DNA of 64,000 nt, taken from contig NZ_HG916852.1 of NCBI RefSeq assembly GCF_000577275.2, positions 747,001-811,000 of the forward strand, in the 5' to 3' direction. This document shows positions 9,123 through 19,448 of the stretch, piece after piece; positions within the stretch are counted from its first letter, which is position 1; each line of letters opens with the position of its first letter. A program made the position numbers and the translations under genes. Source of the stretch: Rhizobium favelukesii. GTDB taxonomy: Bacteria > Pseudomonadota > Alphaproteobacteria > Rhizobiales > Rhizobiaceae. The notes beneath the pieces are model-generated. The model worked only from the letters and a program-made list of their open reading frames with translations, searched no databases and was not told where the DNA came from.

Positions 9123-10202
9123 CTATCTTACCCGTTTGTTCTTGGCTTGCGTCGCGTAAACCCGATGGATGAGTTCCGCGACTGCCTTGTAGAATACAGA
9201 CGGTATGACACTATCGACCGAGACTTGCGCAAACATGGAGCGCGCGAGAGGCGGGTCTTCGAAAACCGGAATGCCGTTCTTTTCCGCGATCTCTCTGATT
9301 TTCAACGCAATTAGATCCTGACCCTTGGCGACGACGACAGGTGCGTCATTTTCCTCTCGCACATAGCGCAGGGCGACGGCAAAGTGCGTCGGGTTGGCGA
9401 TCACAAGCGTGGCGCGATCGACGTTGGCGATCATGCGGCGGCGGGCACGGTCGCGCATCACCGAGCGCTGGCGGCTCTTGACGAATGGATCGCCCTGCGA
9501 CTGCTTGTTTTCTTCCTTGATCTCGTGTCGCGTCATCTTCAGTTCGGTGAACCAGTGATAGCGCGTCCAGAAGACGTCGGCGATCGCCACGACCCCGGTG
9601 GCAATCAGGACGACGATAGTGATCTTCTGCATCGACGTCATCATGCGCGTGAAGATCGTCTGCGGATCGGAGAACATTGCGTCGATCGCGTTGAAGTATT
9701 CGCTTTTCAGCACAAAGAACATGACGACGCCGACGATCACGATCTTCGTTAGCGACTTGCCGAACTCAACGAGGCCGGGCAGGCTGAACAGCCGCGACCA
9801 TCCCTTGGTGATCGAAATACGCGAGACCTGCGGCCGTATGCGCTCGAGCACCGGCGTCGGCAGGTTCTGCGAGATGGACGCGGCGACGCCAAACACCATG
9901 AACAGGATGAAGGCAGGTGCGAGCAATGCTGCCGAAACCCAGCCCAGGTGAACGAATAGCGAAAGCGCATCCGGCCCGGTTTCGAGCTTCCATTGGTCGG
10001 GCTGTTCGAAAATGTCCTTCAGCGCCTCGCCGACCTTGCTGAGCCCGTCCGGCAGGAAGAAGATGATGTAGACGTAGGTGGCAAGTACGGTGGCAAAAAG
10101 CGGCACCTCGCGCGAAAACGGCACGTTGCCTTTCTCGGCAGCGTCGCTTTTCTTTTTCGCTGTCGGGTCTTCTGTTTTGCTATCCTTGTCGTCGTCGGCC
10201 AA
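9123..10202 (-). CDS. flhB: FlhB, flagellar type III export switch protein
   Basis: FlhB is the export-gate protein that switches substrate from rod/hook to filament. It has 359 residues, with a charged N-terminus ([18 protein letters not shown]), four membrane segments between about 30 and 215, and a cytoplasmic domain with the self-cleavage motif NPTH at residues 270-273 ([14 protein letters not shown]). The start codon is TTG at 10202; I see no in-frame ATG nearby, and the family N-terminal sequence begins here. It lies 128 bases downstream of fliG, with a GC hairpin in the gap. Confidence 0.95.
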   Translation of the reverse strand: MADDDKDSKTEDPTAKKKSDAAEKGNVPFSREVPLFATVLATYVYIIFFLPDGLSKVGEALKDIFEQPDQWKLETGPDALSLFVHLGWVSAALLAPAFILFMVFGVAASISQNLPTPVLERIRPQVSRISITKGWSRLFSLPGLVEFGKSLTKIVIVGVVMFFVLKSEYFNAIDAMFSDPQTIFTRMMTSMQKITIVVLIATGVVAIADVFWTRYHWFTELKMTRHEIKEENKQSQGDPFVKSRQRSVMRDRARRRMIANVDRATLVIANPTHFAVALRYVREENDAPVVVAKGQDLIALKIREIAEKNGIPVFEDPPLARSMFAQVSVDSVIPSVFYKAVAELIHRVYATQAKNKRVR

Positions 10203-10228
10203 GGCAGAGGCCCTCCATCAAAAGAAAC

Positions 10229-10248
10229 GGCCGCGCCAGGGCGCGGCC
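10229..10248 (-). terminator. GC hairpin between fliG and flhB (attenuator or partial terminator)
   Basis: GGCCGCGC (10229-10236), loop of 4, GCGCGGCC (10241-10248): a perfect 8-bp stem. On the minus strand it is followed by GTTTCTTTT, so it could end part of the fliG transcripts before flhB. The same operon continues beyond it, so full termination is not expected. Confidence 0.45.
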
Positions 10249-10330
10249 TTTCCGGAAGGGTATCTCCCTTTCGCCGCCGCGATCAACCACGGCGGTCGCG
10301 AGGGCGCGCTTCGTGCACAACAACAGCGGT

Positions 10331-11371
10331 TTAGGCGGCTGCGGAGCCTTCGCCCTCGGTCTCCTTGAGCTGGATTTGTCCGGAATTTGCCAGGCGAATC
10401 GCTTCCTGGGCAATAGCGCGCCGCGCGATGGCGATTTCGCGCGGATTGATGCCGGCAGTTCCGCTCTGCAGATCCGATTCGATCATGCGGCGCTGGCGCG
10501 GGCTGATCGAGGCGAGCACCGCCTCGCGCATTTCGGCCGCCGAGCCGCGCAACGCCATGGTGAGGATGTCGGACGAGATGTCGTTCAGCAGCATCACGCG
10601 GCTGCGCTGCGGCATGAGCATGAGGTCGTCGAAGAGGAAGATCTTCGGACGGACCTTGTTGACCGATTCGCGGCTGATCGATTCGAGCGAGGTGAGCAGG
10701 GTATCGACCTGCGGCTTGTCCATCTCATTCATCAGCTCGGCAACCTTCGTCGAGCCGATCGAATTCTTCTCTGCGTCGATCTCGGTCAACAGGGTCATCA
10801 CCTGCTTCTCGATGATCTGCGCGGCCTTGGGGCTGACGGACTTGAGGTTGACGGTACGGTTCATGATGTCTGCGCGGCGACCGTCCGGAATCTGCATCAG
10901 GACCTTGGCGCCGAACGAGGAGGGCATCATGGAGAGAATATAGGCAACCGTCTGCGGATGTTCGCGCAGGAGGAACTTGCCGATGAAAGCCGGGTCGCCT
11001 TCGCCGAGACGGTCCCAGATCGACGTCTCGTAGGCCTGGAAGGTGGTGCGACGGCCGAGGAGGCTGTCGACTTCGTCGGGGGTCAGGCCCTCTTCGAGGA
11101 TGCTCTCGATTGCCTTGGCGTTGTCCATGAGACCCGCACCCTCGGTGAACAGGTCCTCGAATTCGGCCACAAGCCCAAGCAGTTCATCAGGCGGGATCGC
11201 ACGCAGCGTTTGCGCCGATCCGATGATCGTCTGCAGCTCGGCCTGCGTGAAGTACTTCAATAGCCTGCCGGCGACCCCTTTCCCCATAGCGAGGAGAACA
11301 GCCGCCGCCTTTTCAGCCTGGGTCAACGGTTTCTCGGCAAGAGCGCCGCCGAAATCGTCAAAGTCCATCAT
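10331..11371 (-). CDS. fliG: FliG, flagellar motor switch/rotor protein
   Basis: FliG sits on the MS ring and interacts with MotA to generate torque. The protein has 346 residues with three armadillo-like domains. The middle domain carries EHPQTVAYILSMMP, the family EHPQ motif that contacts FliM. The C-terminal domain has the charged torque helix region (VRPKIFLFDDLMLMPQRSR) and MALRGSAAEMREAVLASISPR. Tandem ATG codons at 11371/11368 are both possible starts. It belongs to the minus-strand switch operon. Confidence 0.96.
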   Translation of the reverse strand: MMDFDDFGGALAEKPLTQAEKAAAVLLAMGKGVAGRLLKYFTQAELQTIIGSAQTLRAIPPDELLGLVAEFEDLFTEGAGLMDNAKAIESILEEGLTPDEVDSLLGRRTTFQAYETSIWDRLGEGDPAFIGKFLLREHPQTVAYILSMMPSSFGAKVLMQIPDGRRADIMNRTVNLKSVSPKAAQIIEKQVMTLLTEIDAEKNSIGSTKVAELMNEMDKPQVDTLLTSLESISRESVNKVRPKIFLFDDLMLMPQRSRVMLLNDISSDILTMALRGSAAEMREAVLASISPRQRRMIESDLQSGTAGINPREIAIARRAIAQEAIRLANSGQIQLKETEGEGSAAA

Positions 11372-11400
11372 GGTCTAACCTCTCCGTCCCTGCACCGGGA

Positions 11401-11985
11401 TCAGGCTTTTTTCGTACTCAAAACTTCTATCAGCTTGACGCCGAAACGCGTGTCGTCGTTTTCCAGAACGGTGATCTCGCCGCGAGCAATCTTGCGGCCG
11501 TTCACCATGATTTCGACCGGCTCACCGATCTTCTTGTCGAGCGCGATGGTTGCGCCTTCGTTCAGGTTCATCAGGCCGGCGACCTGCATGCGGCTGCTGC
11601 CGAGCATGATCTGGACGTCGATCGGGATGTCCATGATCAGGTCGAGGTTCGACTGCATGGCGCTGCCGAGCGGCGCCGGTTCGGAACCGACCGCACCAAA
11701 GGAGGCGTCACCGAAATCGGAAGAGCCGCCAAAGTCGGAGGTTGTGCCGAAATCGCTGCCATCGAACGCAGGCTCCTCGGCCGCGTCATCGAAATCGCCG
11801 CCAAAGGTGGATAGATCGGTGCTGCCGCTGAAGGCGTCACTCTCGTCGGCGAAGTCCGGCAGGCCGCCTTCCGCGTCGGTCTTCAGGACGCCGCGCAGGT
11901 CATCGATGGCCTGATCAAGCTCGGCCTCGTTGCCCGGGAGCTCCATTGAAAGGTCGCTGTTCTTGGGTGTCTTCTTCGTCGCCAT
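11401..11985 (-). CDS. fliN: FliN, flagellar motor switch protein
   Basis: FliN forms the lower part of the C-ring with FliM and docks export cargo. The protein has 194 residues, longer than the enteric protein (about 137). The extra length is an acidic, Gly/Ser/Phe-rich low-complexity N-terminus (repeats such as [15 protein letters not shown], residues about 65-100). The C-terminal 85 residues are a SpoA domain ([20 protein letters not shown], then [18 protein letters not shown]). The gene lies 29 bases before fliG in transcription order. Confidence 0.94.
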   Translation of the reverse strand: MATKKTPKNSDLSMELPGNEAELDQAIDDLRGVLKTDAEGGLPDFADESDAFSGSTDLSTFGGDFDDAAEEPAFDGSDFGTTSDFGGSSDFGDASFGAVGSEPAPLGSAMQSNLDLIMDIPIDVQIMLGSSRMQVAGLMNLNEGATIALDKKIGEPVEIMVNGRKIARGEITVLENDDTRFGVKLIEVLSTKKA

Positions 11986-12017
11986 GAAATCACTATTCCA
12001 GTTGAAACTTGCCTCAA

Positions 12018-12033
12018 GCTGCCGTGCGGCAGC
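12018..12033 (-). other. Small hairpin between fliM and fliN
   Basis: GCTGCC (12018-12023), loop GTGC, GGCAGC (12028-12033) in the 64-base gap between fliM and fliN. It lacks a T-run, so it is more likely an mRNA stability or processing structure than a terminator. Confidence 0.3.
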
Positions 12034-12049
12034 CCGGTTGGAAAATGGG

Positions 12050-12988
12050 CTAATTCATCAAGTGGCGGATGAGATCGTCATCCGAGTTAATCGTATCCTT
12101 CACCCGGACGGTATAATTCTCGCCCGAACGTCCAAACTCGCAGATGTACAATTCTTTGCTGTTGGCGCTCACTTCGACGCGGACGTCGCCGCGATCGTAG
12201 AAGGGGATGACATCGCCAGCCGCAAGCTTCGAAATGGTCCGCAGCGTCAAGTCTTGCAGACGGATCTTGGCGTTGAGCGTTACCTGCGAGCGGCGCACCT
12301 GCTCGCTGAGTTGATCGCTCCATTCAGACGATTTTGCTGACAGCCCCTTGGCCTTCGGAGCCGTCACGCTCGTCTTCAGCAGAGCAGCTTGGGGAACGAT
12401 CAGCGAGACATCCGAGGTAATGCCGGAAAGCGTGATCGACATGTTGATCGCGGCCGCAAACTCGTCGGGCTTGTCTTCGGCCGGCTTGGCACGCGTTTCG
12501 AACGCGTAGGGAAATTCCAGGGCCGGCTCGAAGCCGCCAGGCGCGTTCACCGCCGAGCGAAGAACATTGGCGATCTTGTCGAAAACCATGACCGCAAGCT
12601 CGAGCTCGATCACGGACAGCAGGCGGTCGGCCGGCTGCTCGACCATCTCGGCGGACGCACCCAGCAGATGCTCCATGAGCGTGATGACGAAGCTGTTACC
12701 GCAGGCGAGCGTAATGTTCTGCGACCAGTTGCGGAGCGTCGCGTCGACAAGCGTCGTGTTGCCGCCAAGATCGGCGACGAGGTCGTTCTTGTGTCCGCGG
12801 TCACAGCCGAGATAGGCCACTTCGACGTCGAGGTTGGTCTCGCTTTTGATGATGTCGGGCAGGAAGGCCGTATAGACATCGCCGAATGCGCTGCAGATCT
12901 TCTCGATGGTGGCCTTGTCGCCGAGTCTACCGGTCAGCTTGGCAAGAAGGGCTTCGTCCATAAGGGGTTTCTTGAGGGTAGCGTTCAT
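12050..12988 (-). CDS. fliM: FliM, flagellar motor switch protein
   Basis: FliM binds CheY-P and sets the rotation of the C-ring; in rhizobia it modulates speed rather than direction. The protein has 312 residues. The middle CheC-like domain holds [17 protein letters not shown] and the C-terminal SpoA domain [20 protein letters not shown]. The N-terminal CheY-binding segment is divergent from the enteric LSQxEIDALL motif; the visible start is [18 protein letters not shown]. It starts 6 bases after the motA stop. Confidence 0.92.
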   Translation of the reverse strand: MNATLKKPLMDEALLAKLTGRLGDKATIEKICSAFGDVYTAFLPDIIKSETNLDVEVAYLGCDRGHKNDLVADLGGNTTLVDATLRNWSQNITLACGNSFVITLMEHLLGASAEMVEQPADRLLSVIELELAVMVFDKIANVLRSAVNAPGGFEPALEFPYAFETRAKPAEDKPDEFAAAINMSITLSGITSDVSLIVPQAALLKTSVTAPKAKGLSAKSSEWSDQLSEQVRRSQVTLNAKIRLQDLTLRTISKLAAGDVIPFYDRGDVRVEVSANSKELYICEFGRSGENYTVRVKDTINSDDDLIRHLMN

Positions 12989-12994
12989 GACCGT

Positions 12995-13867
12995 TTACGC
13001 CGCCTTGTTCTCGCCGCCGGGGTTCATCATTTCCTGCTCGACTGCGTCGATCGAAGGACGCTCATAGGCCGAGATCGTCTTGCGACCGTACTCGAGGGCA
13101 ACTTGCGGCACGGAGCCGTTCATGTAGGCAAGCAACGTCTGCTTGACGATGACATAGAGGCGATGCTGCTTGTTGCGGACGATCTTGATCTGGGAAACGA
13201 TCGGCGAACACACGCAATAGGACAGGAGAATGCCGAGGAAGGTGCCGACGAGCGCCGAGCCGATCAGGTGGCCGAGAACTTCAGGCGAATCGTTGATGTG
13301 TGCCATCGCCTTGATGACGCCGAGAACGGCCGCGACGATACCGATTGCGGGGAAGGCGTCGCCCATGATCTGGATGGCGTGATAGGGCTTCATCTTGTCG
13401 TGCAGGATCGTGTTGATCTCTTCGTCCATCAACGCCTCGATCTCATGCGAACGAGCATTGCCGATGATGATCAGGCGGACGTAATCACAGATGAATGCCG
13501 TCAGTTCCTTGTTCTTGAGGATCGTCGGAGCGGATTGGAAGATCGAGGATTCGGCCGGATTGTCGATATGTGCCTCGATCTCGTTGCGCGACTTTGTACG
13601 AAGGTCGCGCATCAGGGAATAGAGTACACCAAGCGTATCGAGATAATTCCGTTCCTTCGGGACCGTGTGCTTGAAGGCTTCCCCAAGCGCCTTGCCGGAA
13701 TCCTTCACGACCTTCATCGGGTTGCCCATGACGAAGCTGCCCAGGCCGGCACCGCCGATGATGACGAGCTCGAAAGGCTGCCAAAGCGCCTCCACATGGC
13801 CGCCCATCGCCATGAAGCTGCCGATGATGCAGCCGCAGGTAATCACAAATCCGATAATGATATTCAT
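12995..13867 (-). CDS. motA: MotA, flagellar motor stator proton-channel protein
   Basis: MotA forms the proton-driven stator with MotB. The protein has 290 residues from ATG 13867 ([20 protein letters not shown]). The frame stays open for 69 codons further upstream, but that part lacks a membrane-protein start and runs through the divergent promoter region. Four membrane segments are visible, with a long cytoplasmic loop of torque helices ([33 protein letters not shown]) and channel segments [17 protein letters not shown] and [17 protein letters not shown]. It is first gene of the minus-strand switch operon and divergent from flgF. Confidence 0.95.
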   Translation of the reverse strand: MNIIIGFVITCGCIIGSFMAMGGHVEALWQPFELVIIGGAGLGSFVMGNPMKVVKDSGKALGEAFKHTVPKERNYLDTLGVLYSLMRDLRTKSRNEIEAHIDNPAESSIFQSAPTILKNKELTAFICDYVRLIIIGNARSHEIEALMDEEINTILHDKMKPYHAIQIMGDAFPAIGIVAAVLGVIKAMAHINDSPEVLGHLIGSALVGTFLGILLSYCVCSPIVSQIKIVRNKQHRLYVIVKQTLLAYMNGSVPQVALEYGRKTISAYERPSIDAVEQEMMNPGGENKAA

Positions 13868-14117
13868 CGTCAGTCCAAACCTGATCGTTATTTTCAACCC
13901 AAGGGATAGGGCTGCTGGCTTGCGTGAGGCTGATGATTGCCCCTGCAAATCAAGCTTTTCCATGCCAGCTTCGCGCAAGCATTTGCTGTCAGCTTGTCGG
14001 TGACGAATGGGCATCCGTGCCTGTTTCTGAGATGCCGCCTCAGCGAGATCCGTAGTCCAACCGACTGCAAACACCCGGATTTCGTACCGTTCATCGCCAA
14101 TGCAGGAGCCTATCGGG
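13868..14117. promoter_or_regulatory. Divergent motA/flgF promoter region
   Basis: 250 bases between two oppositely directed flagellar operons must hold both promoters. I see no perfect dyad or CtrA box and cannot place -35/-10 elements. The flgF ribosome binding site AGGAG is at about 14104-14108. Confidence 0.4.
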
Positions 14118-14852
14118 ATGCAATCCGGTCTTTATGTTTCGTTGTCGTCGCAGATAGCACTCGAACGTCGCCTCACCACCATCGCCGACAATATGGCGAA
14201 CGTGAACACGACTGGCTTCCGCGCAACGGAGGTGAAGTTCGACGAGATGCTCGGTGAGACCGGCAACAAGATCAACGCCAAGGTCGCCTATGTTTCACAG
14301 GGCAACGACTATCTGTCGGGTGACAGCGGCGAGCTCGAGCACACCGGGAACATGCTCGACTTCGCGATCAAGGGCGATGCCTGGTTCTCGGTGGATACGC
14401 CGGCCGGCAAGGTTCTGACCAAGGATGGCCGCTTCACGATGAAGGAAAACGGCGAGCTGGTTTCGGTCCGCGGTTATCCGGTTCTCGATGCCGGCGGCGC
14501 GCCGATCACGCTCAGCAAGGCCGCGGGCGAACCGAAAATCGGCGTTGACGGATTGATCTATCAAGACGGCAAGCAGGTTGGTTCGTTGGGTCTCTTCGAG
14601 GCGGATATCAGCAAGGGCTATCTGCGCTATGAGAACAGCGGCATCATGACGACCGAGCAGCCGCGTGCTGTCACCGATCGCTTCAATGTCGGCGTCCAGC
14701 AGGGCTACCTCGAAAATTCCAACGTCAACGCCATGCGCGAAATCACGCAGCTGATCGAAGTCAATCGCGCCTTCGAGAGCATGACGTCGCTCTCGAAGGA
14801 CAGCGAGGCCTCGTTCAGCGAAGCGATCAAGACGCTCGGCGGCAGCCGCTAG
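14118..14852 (+). CDS. flgF: FlgF, flagellar proximal rod protein
   Basis: FlgF is a rod subunit. The protein has 244 residues from ATG 14118, preceded by AGGAG at 9-base spacing. An in-frame start 6 codons upstream is less likely. The N-terminal rod-protein signature is [20 protein letters not shown], and the C-terminal family block is [20 protein letters not shown]. Both helical ends needed for axial polymerisation are intact. fliI follows after 14 bases. Confidence 0.94.
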   Translation: MQSGLYVSLSSQIALERRLTTIADNMANVNTTGFRATEVKFDEMLGETGNKINAKVAYVSQGNDYLSGDSGELEHTGNMLDFAIKGDAWFSVDTPAGKVLTKDGRFTMKENGELVSVRGYPVLDAGGAPITLSKAAGEPKIGVDGLIYQDGKQVGSLGLFEADISKGYLRYENSGIMTTEQPRAVTDRFNVGVQQGYLENSNVNAMREITQLIEVNRAFESMTSLSKDSEASFSEAIKTLGGSR

Positions 14853-14866
14853 CCGAGGTCTGACAC

Positions 14867-16258
14867 ATGGGCAACACGCCGCTCACCGAAGCCGATCTCT
14901 CGCCGAAGCTCGCGCACCTCGCCGGGCTCGTCTCGCGCTATTCTAACCCCGAGTTCCTGGTCGCCCCTGGCGGCCATGTGCAGACGATCGCCGCCGGCCA
15001 CTACACCGTGACCGGCCTCTCGCGCCATGTGCGGCTCGGCGAATTCGTGGCGCACAAGTCGTCGACCGGCATCCACCTCGGCGAGGTCGTCCGCGTCGAG
15101 CCTGAATTGACCTACGTTTGCCCGATCGAGCCGGGCGAGCCGATCGGCATCCATGATACGGTCATTCGCAAGGGTGCCTTTCGCATTTCGCCGTCCGACG
15201 ACTGGTGCGGACGCACGATCAACTCGCTGTGCGAGCCGATCGATGGCCTGGGTCCCATCGTCGAAGGCCTCGGCCGCCGTTCTATTTCGAATACTGCGCC
15301 GCCATCCATGACGCGAAAGCGTGTGGAGAAAGGCTTCAAGACAGGCGTTCGCGCCATCGACATTTTCTCGCCGCTCTGCCTCGGCCAGCGCCTTGGCATT
15401 TTCGCCGGCTCAGGCGTCGGCAAATCGACGCTGCTCTCGATGCTGGCGCGCGCCGACGCCTTCGACAAGGTCGTGATCGCACTGGTCGGCGAACGCGGCC
15501 GCGAAGTACGCGAATTCATCGAAGATACGCTTGGGGCCAACATGAGGAACGCGATCGCCGTTGTTGCGACGAGTGATGAGAGCCCGATGCTGCGCAAGAT
15601 GGCTCCGCTGACTGCCGTCACCATCGCCGAGCATTTCCGCGACCAGGGCGACAACGTCCTACTGATCGTCGATAGCGTCACCCGATTTGCCCATGCCATC
15701 CGCGAAGTCGCGACCGCATCCGGTGAGCCGCCGATCGCGCGCGGCTATCCCGCTTCCGTTTTCACCGAGCTGCCGCGGCTGCTGGAGCGTGCGGGTCCGG
15801 GCCCCGAAGGCACGGGGACGATCACCGCGATCATCTCGATCCTGGTCGATGGCGACAACCACAACGACCCGATCGCCGATTCGACGCGCGGCATTCTGGA
15901 CGGTCACATCGTCCTGCAGCGTAGTCTCGCGGAGGAGGGACGCTACCCACCGATCGATCCGCTCGCCTCGATCTCGCGCCTGGCGCGCAAGGCCTGGACC
16001 CCGGATCAGGAAAAGCTTGTGTCGCGCCTCAAGACGCTCATCCACCGCTTCGAGGAGACACGCGACCTTCGCCTGATCGGCGGTTACCGACCGGGCGCCG
16101 ACCCTGATCTTGATATGGCGGTCAAGCAGGTACCGATTATTTACGATGTTTTGAAACAGTCGCCGGGCGACGTCGGACCGCAGGATGCCTTTGCCGATCT
16201 GGCTGGCGCCCTGAAGGCCGCGGCCGGCATCGGCGGCCAGCCGAATATCCGCAGGTAG
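14867..16258 (+). CDS. fliI: FliI, flagellar type III export ATPase
   Basis: FliI energises cargo unfolding and loading at the export gate. The protein has 463 residues and resembles F1-beta. Walker A is GSGVGKST at residues 181-188, Walker B is VLLIVDSVTRFAHA, and the ATPase block GYPASVFTELPRLLERAG follows. The partners FliH and FliJ are not adjacent, unlike in enteric bacteria; candidates lie at 32415 and 47162. An uncharacterised membrane protein follows after 11 bases. Confidence 0.96.
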   Translation: MGNTPLTEADLSPKLAHLAGLVSRYSNPEFLVAPGGHVQTIAAGHYTVTGLSRHVRLGEFVAHKSSTGIHLGEVVRVEPELTYVCPIEPGEPIGIHDTVIRKGAFRISPSDDWCGRTINSLCEPIDGLGPIVEGLGRRSISNTAPPSMTRKRVEKGFKTGVRAIDIFSPLCLGQRLGIFAGSGVGKSTLLSMLARADAFDKVVIALVGERGREVREFIEDTLGANMRNAIAVVATSDESPMLRKMAPLTAVTIAEHFRDQGDNVLLIVDSVTRFAHAIREVATASGEPPIARGYPASVFTELPRLLERAGPGPEGTGTITAIISILVDGDNHNDPIADSTRGILDGHIVLQRSLAEEGRYPPIDPLASISRLARKAWTPDQEKLVSRLKTLIHRFEETRDLRLIGGYRPGADPDLDMAVKQVPIIYDVLKQSPGDVGPQDAFADLAGALKAAAGIGGQPNIRR

Positions 16259-16269
16259 AAAGGCGCGAA

Positions 16270-16821
16270 GTGACCGATTTCGACGACGATGAGAAGATCG
16301 CCCCGCTGAAGCCTCTGCGGCGCAAAACCGTCTTTCTCGACCGCGTTCTGACGATCGCCGGCCTTATCCTGGCGGGAGCGTCCGCGTTCTTTCCGTGGTA
16401 CGTTTTCTTCAACGAAGACAAGTTCGGCATCAATGTTGCACAGGGTGACCGGACGCGCGACCTTCCGGACTGGCCGGCGCGGAACGTCTTCAGCGTCTCG
16501 CCCCTTGCGATGGCCAACAAGAACCAACACGAAAAGAAGCCCGAGATCCCGGTCGATCCGCTGACGACGGCGACGGTTACCAATATCGGCAGGGAAGACG
16601 ACAAGGGCGCGCCGGCTGAAGACCAGCCGTTTCCCGGAAAATCGGGTTTTCGCCTCCTTCACGTCGCAAATGGCCGCGCCCTGATCGAAGACACATCAGG
16701 AATGTACGTCGTGCGTGTCGGATCCATCCTGCCGGACGAAAGCCGGCTGGCGACACTGGAGGAGCGCGATGGCAAATGGGTCATCATCACCTCCAAGGGC
16801 GATGTCTACCAGCACAATTGA
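16270..16821 (+). CDS. Conserved flagellar-cluster membrane protein of unknown function
   Basis: Protein of 183 residues with a GTG start, 11 bases after fliI. A short basic cytoplasmic N-terminus is followed by one membrane segment (about residues 27-46, VLTIAGLILAGASAFFPWYVFF) and a periplasmic region of some 135 residues ending in a small beta-rich domain (FRLLHVANGRALIEDTSGMY). It occupies the slot where fliJ lies in other bacteria, but a TM-anchored periplasmic protein cannot be FliJ. Its position between fliI and flgB argues for a role in basal-body assembly. The function is unknown. Confidence 0.8.
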   Translation: MTDFDDDEKIAPLKPLRRKTVFLDRVLTIAGLILAGASAFFPWYVFFNEDKFGINVAQGDRTRDLPDWPARNVFSVSPLAMANKNQHEKKPEIPVDPLTTATVTNIGREDDKGAPAEDQPFPGKSGFRLLHVANGRALIEDTSGMYVVRVGSILPDESRLATLEERDGKWVIITSKGDVYQHN

Positions 16822-16853
16822 ACGCGGGCCGGCCGCGCAGCGAATCAGTCGAA

Positions 16854-16883
16854 GGCTCCGCCGGATACGGTCGGAGCCTTCTC
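16854..16883 (+). terminator. Terminator-like hairpin between the fliI and flgB operons
   Basis: GGCTCCG (16854-16860) and CGGAGCC (16872-16878) form a 7-bp stem with an 11-base loop followed by TTCTCT. It lies 33 bases after the orf stop, inside the 173-base gap that must also carry the flgB promoter. Confidence 0.5.
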
Positions 16884-16994
16884 TGCATTCTGGAGGCAGG
16901 ACCCGACGACGTCCGGATTTCCGCGCCGCATTCTCCGTAAGTCTGACGCAAGATTACCGCCGTAGGTTCGCCTCAGTAAAAACGGAGAGTTCCC

Positions 16995-17387
16995 ATGCAA
17001 CCGATTCAACTTTTCGACTTGGCCTCGCGGCAGGCCGAATGGCTGACGATCCGTCAGGAGGTTGTGGCCGGCAACATCGCGAACGCGAACACGCCGAAAT
17101 ACCGCGCCAAGGACATCACGCCCTTCCAGGCCGCCCTCGACAAGTCGGACATTAACATGGCGCGTACCAATGCTGCGCACCTGACCGGCAACGATCTGGG
17201 CACGAAGAGTGAGATCGACGTCAAGGATGCGGCTCTCGATCAGGAGATCGGCGTCCAGGAATCCGGCAACACGGTCGGCCTTGCCGAAGAACTTTCCAAG
17301 TCCGGTGAAATCAAGCGTCAATACGATTTGAACACCTCGCTGGTGAGCTCGTTCAACCGGATGATGCTGATGACGGTGAAGAGCTAA
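16995..17387 (+). CDS. flgB: FlgB, flagellar proximal rod protein
   Basis: FlgB is the rod subunit nearest the MS ring. The protein has 130 residues, with the axial N-terminal motif [20 protein letters not shown] and the C-terminal helix [11 protein letters not shown]. The ribosome binding site GGAGAG precedes the ATG. It is first gene of the long flgB-flgC-fliE-flgG-flgA-flgI-motE-flgH-fliL-fliP operon; flgC starts 4 bases after its stop. Confidence 0.94.
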   Translation: MQPIQLFDLASRQAEWLTIRQEVVAGNIANANTPKYRAKDITPFQAALDKSDINMARTNAAHLTGNDLGTKSEIDVKDAALDQEIGVQESGNTVGLAEELSKSGEIKRQYDLNTSLVSSFNRMMLMTVKS

Positions 17388-17391
17388 GATC

Positions 17392-17808
17392 ATGGATCCT
17401 CTGTCAGCAGCACTCAAAATCGCGGGATCGGGGCTCGAGGCGCAATCGACGCGCCTGCGCATGGTGTCCGAAAACATTGCCAACGCCCGCTCGACCGGCG
17501 ACACACCCGGCGCCGATCCCTACCGCCGCAAGACGGTCACCTTCGGGGAAGCCGTGGATCGCGCCAACGGCGTCACCACGGTCAACGTCAAGAAGCTCGG
17601 GGAGGATGAATCGAAGTTCATCACCGAATACGACCCCAGCAATCCGGCTGCGGATGAAAAGGGCGTGGTCAAGCTTCCGAACGTCAACATGCTGGTCGAG
17701 ATGGCCGACATGCGGGAAGCCAACCGCTCCTACGACGCCAACCTGCAGACCATCAAGCAATCCCGCGACCTGATCTCGGCAACGATCGATCTCTTGAAGA
17801 GCCAATAA
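17392..17808 (+). CDS. flgC: FlgC, flagellar proximal rod protein
   Basis: Rod subunit of 138 residues. The N-terminal rod motif is [19 protein letters not shown] and the C-terminal block is [20 protein letters not shown], typical of FlgC. The length is normal. It is packed between flgB and fliE with gaps of 4 and 2 bases, so coordinated translation is expected. Confidence 0.95.
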   Translation: MDPLSAALKIAGSGLEAQSTRLRMVSENIANARSTGDTPGADPYRRKTVTFGEAVDRANGVTTVNVKKLGEDESKFITEYDPSNPAADEKGVVKLPNVNMLVEMADMREANRSYDANLQTIKQSRDLISATIDLLKSQ

Positions 17809-17810
17809 TA

Positions 17811-18137
17811 ATGATCAACAACGTCAATAGTGTCAGCTCCCTGTCGATGACCCGCGGCCTCGCCGCCATCGATCAAGACAACTCCACGGCCTCCTCCGCT
17901 GCAGAAAGCGCGGCAAATGACGGTGGCTTCGGTGCGGTTCTCAGCAACGTTGCCACCGGCGCCCTGAATACCCTGAAGGATGCGGAAGGCATGTCCTTTG
18001 CCGGCATCAAGGGCACAGCCACGACGCGTGAAGTCGTCGATGCCGTCATGCAGGCGCAGCAGACCCTTCAGACCGCAATCGCCATTCGCGACAAGGTCGT
18101 TACAGCCTTTCTCGACGTCACCCGGATGCAGATGTAA
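17811..18137 (+). CDS. fliE: FliE, MS ring-rod adapter
   Basis: FliE joins the rod to the MS ring and is the first rod-type export substrate. The protein has 108 residues. The C-terminal half contains the family helices ([20 protein letters not shown] and [16 protein letters not shown]), while the N-terminus is Ser/Ala-rich and flexible. It starts 2 bases after flgC. Confidence 0.93.
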   Translation: MINNVNSVSSLSMTRGLAAIDQDNSTASSAAESAANDGGFGAVLSNVATGALNTLKDAEGMSFAGIKGTATTREVVDAVMQAQQTLQTAIAIRDKVVTAFLDVTRMQM

Positions 18138-18156
18138 TTGATTTAAGGACAAAGCC

Positions 18157-18945
18157 ATGAGAGCGCTTGCCATTGCTGCAACGGGTATGGACGCCCAGCA
18201 GACCAATCTTGAAGTCATCGCCAACAACATCGCGAACATCAACACGACGGGCTACAAGCGCGCTCGTGCTGAATTCACGGATCTGCTGTATCAAACCGAG
18301 CGGGCAAAGGGCGTCTCCAACCGCGCGAACCAGTCGATCGTACCGGAAGGTGCAAACATCGGTCTCGGCGTTCAGACGTCGGCAGTCCGCAATCTGCACA
18401 TTCAAGGCGAGCTCGCGCAAACCGGCAACGACCTCGACGTGGCACTTATCGGCCGCGGCTTCTTCCAGATCCAGGCGCCTGACGGCACGACGCTCTACAC
18501 CCGCGCCGGCGCCTTCAACAAAAACGAGACCGGCCAGATCGTCACCGTGGACGGCTATCTGGTGGCGCCGAACATCACGATCCCGCAGGGTTCGACGCAG
18601 GTGACAATCAGCCGTTCGGGCGAAGTTTCGGCGAAGCTGCCGGGCAACACCGATCCGACCGTGCTCGGCCAGCTACAGATCGCCGACTTCGTCAACGAAG
18701 CCGGTCTTCAGCCCCTCGGCGACAACCTGTTTCAGCAGACGCCCGCTTCGGGCGATGCCGTCGTCGGCACCCCCGACGAAGAGGGCTTCGGCTACATGAA
18801 GCAGGGTTACCTCGAATCGTCGAACGTCGATCCGGTGAAGGAAATCACCGAGCTGATATCGGCGCAACGCGCCTATGAAATGAATTCCAAGGTCATCACC
18901 ACCGCCGACGAAATGGCCTCCATCGTCAGCAAGAACCTGAAGTAA
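18157..18945 (+). CDS. flgG: FlgG, flagellar distal rod protein
   Basis: FlgG builds the distal rod, the drive shaft passing through the P and L rings. The protein has 262 residues, the usual length. The N-terminus carries [20 protein letters not shown]; the FlgG-specific extension lies around residues 45-65; the C-terminus carries [21 protein letters not shown] site AAGGAC precedes the ATG. It lies between fliE and flgA. Confidence 0.96.
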   Translation: MRALAIAATGMDAQQTNLEVIANNIANINTTGYKRARAEFTDLLYQTERAKGVSNRANQSIVPEGANIGLGVQTSAVRNLHIQGELAQTGNDLDVALIGRGFFQIQAPDGTTLYTRAGAFNKNETGQIVTVDGYLVAPNITIPQGSTQVTISRSGEVSAKLPGNTDPTVLGQLQIADFVNEAGLQPLGDNLFQQTPASGDAVVGTPDEEGFGYMKQGYLESSNVDPVKEITELISAQRAYEMNSKVITTADEMASIVSKNLK

Positions 18946-18962
18946 TCGGGAAGGGCCGAAAC

Positions 18963-19448
18963 ATGATGTTTTGCCGGGTCAAAGGTATCCTCGGATGGGG
19001 GGCAGCTGCCGCCATTGCGATCACCGCATTTGCCGCGCCGCAGGCAGCAGTCGCTGCCGGCATGGGCTATGCGGTGGTTCCGACAACGACCATCTACCCC
19101 GGCGAAACCGTTTCCGGCGGCCAGCTCCAGGAAGTGGAAGTGACCAATCCCAACCTGAGGGGCGATTATGCAAAGTCGATCCGCCAGGTCGAAGGGATGA
19201 TCTCCAAGCGCACGCTCCTGCCGGGACGCACGATCTCCGTTTCGGCGCTGCGGGAGCCCTTTACCGTGACGCGCGGCTCCTCGATCCGGCTGATCTTCAC
19301 GCTCGGCGCGATGACGATCTCGGCAGCCGGGTCGCCGCTTGAAGACGGCATGACGGGGCAGCTCGTCCGCGTTCGCAACATGGATTCCGGCGTGATTGTC
19401 AGCGGCACCGTGCTCGCCGACGGCACCATACACGTGGCCGCAAAATGA
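18963..19448 (+). CDS. flgA: FlgA, P-ring assembly chaperone
   Basis: FlgA is a periplasmic chaperone for P-ring assembly by FlgI. The protein has 161 residues with an N-terminal signal peptide (WGAAAAIAITAFAAPQAAVA, about residues 12-31). The SAF-like domain follows, with the family block GSSIRLIFTLGAMTISAAGS and a C-terminal VRVRNMDSGVIVSGTV. It is shorter than the enteric protein (about 219), as usual in rhizobia. The end overlaps the flgI start by 4 bases. Confidence 0.92.
   Translation: MMFCRVKGILGWGAAAAIAITAFAAPQAAVAAGMGYAVVPTTTIYPGETVSGGQLQEVEVTNPNLRGDYAKSIRQVEGMISKRTLLPGRTISVSALREPFTVTRGSSIRLIFTLGAMTISAAGSPLEDGMTGQLVRVRNMDSGVIVSGTVLADGTIHVAAK

Noticed and set aside
12389..13909. Open frame of about 506 codons on the plus strand opposite fliM and motA
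   Set aside because: It is the mirror of two certain genes. Its composition is the Arg/Asp/His-rich type produced by the complement of GC-rich coding DNA, and no domain or ribosome binding site is visible.
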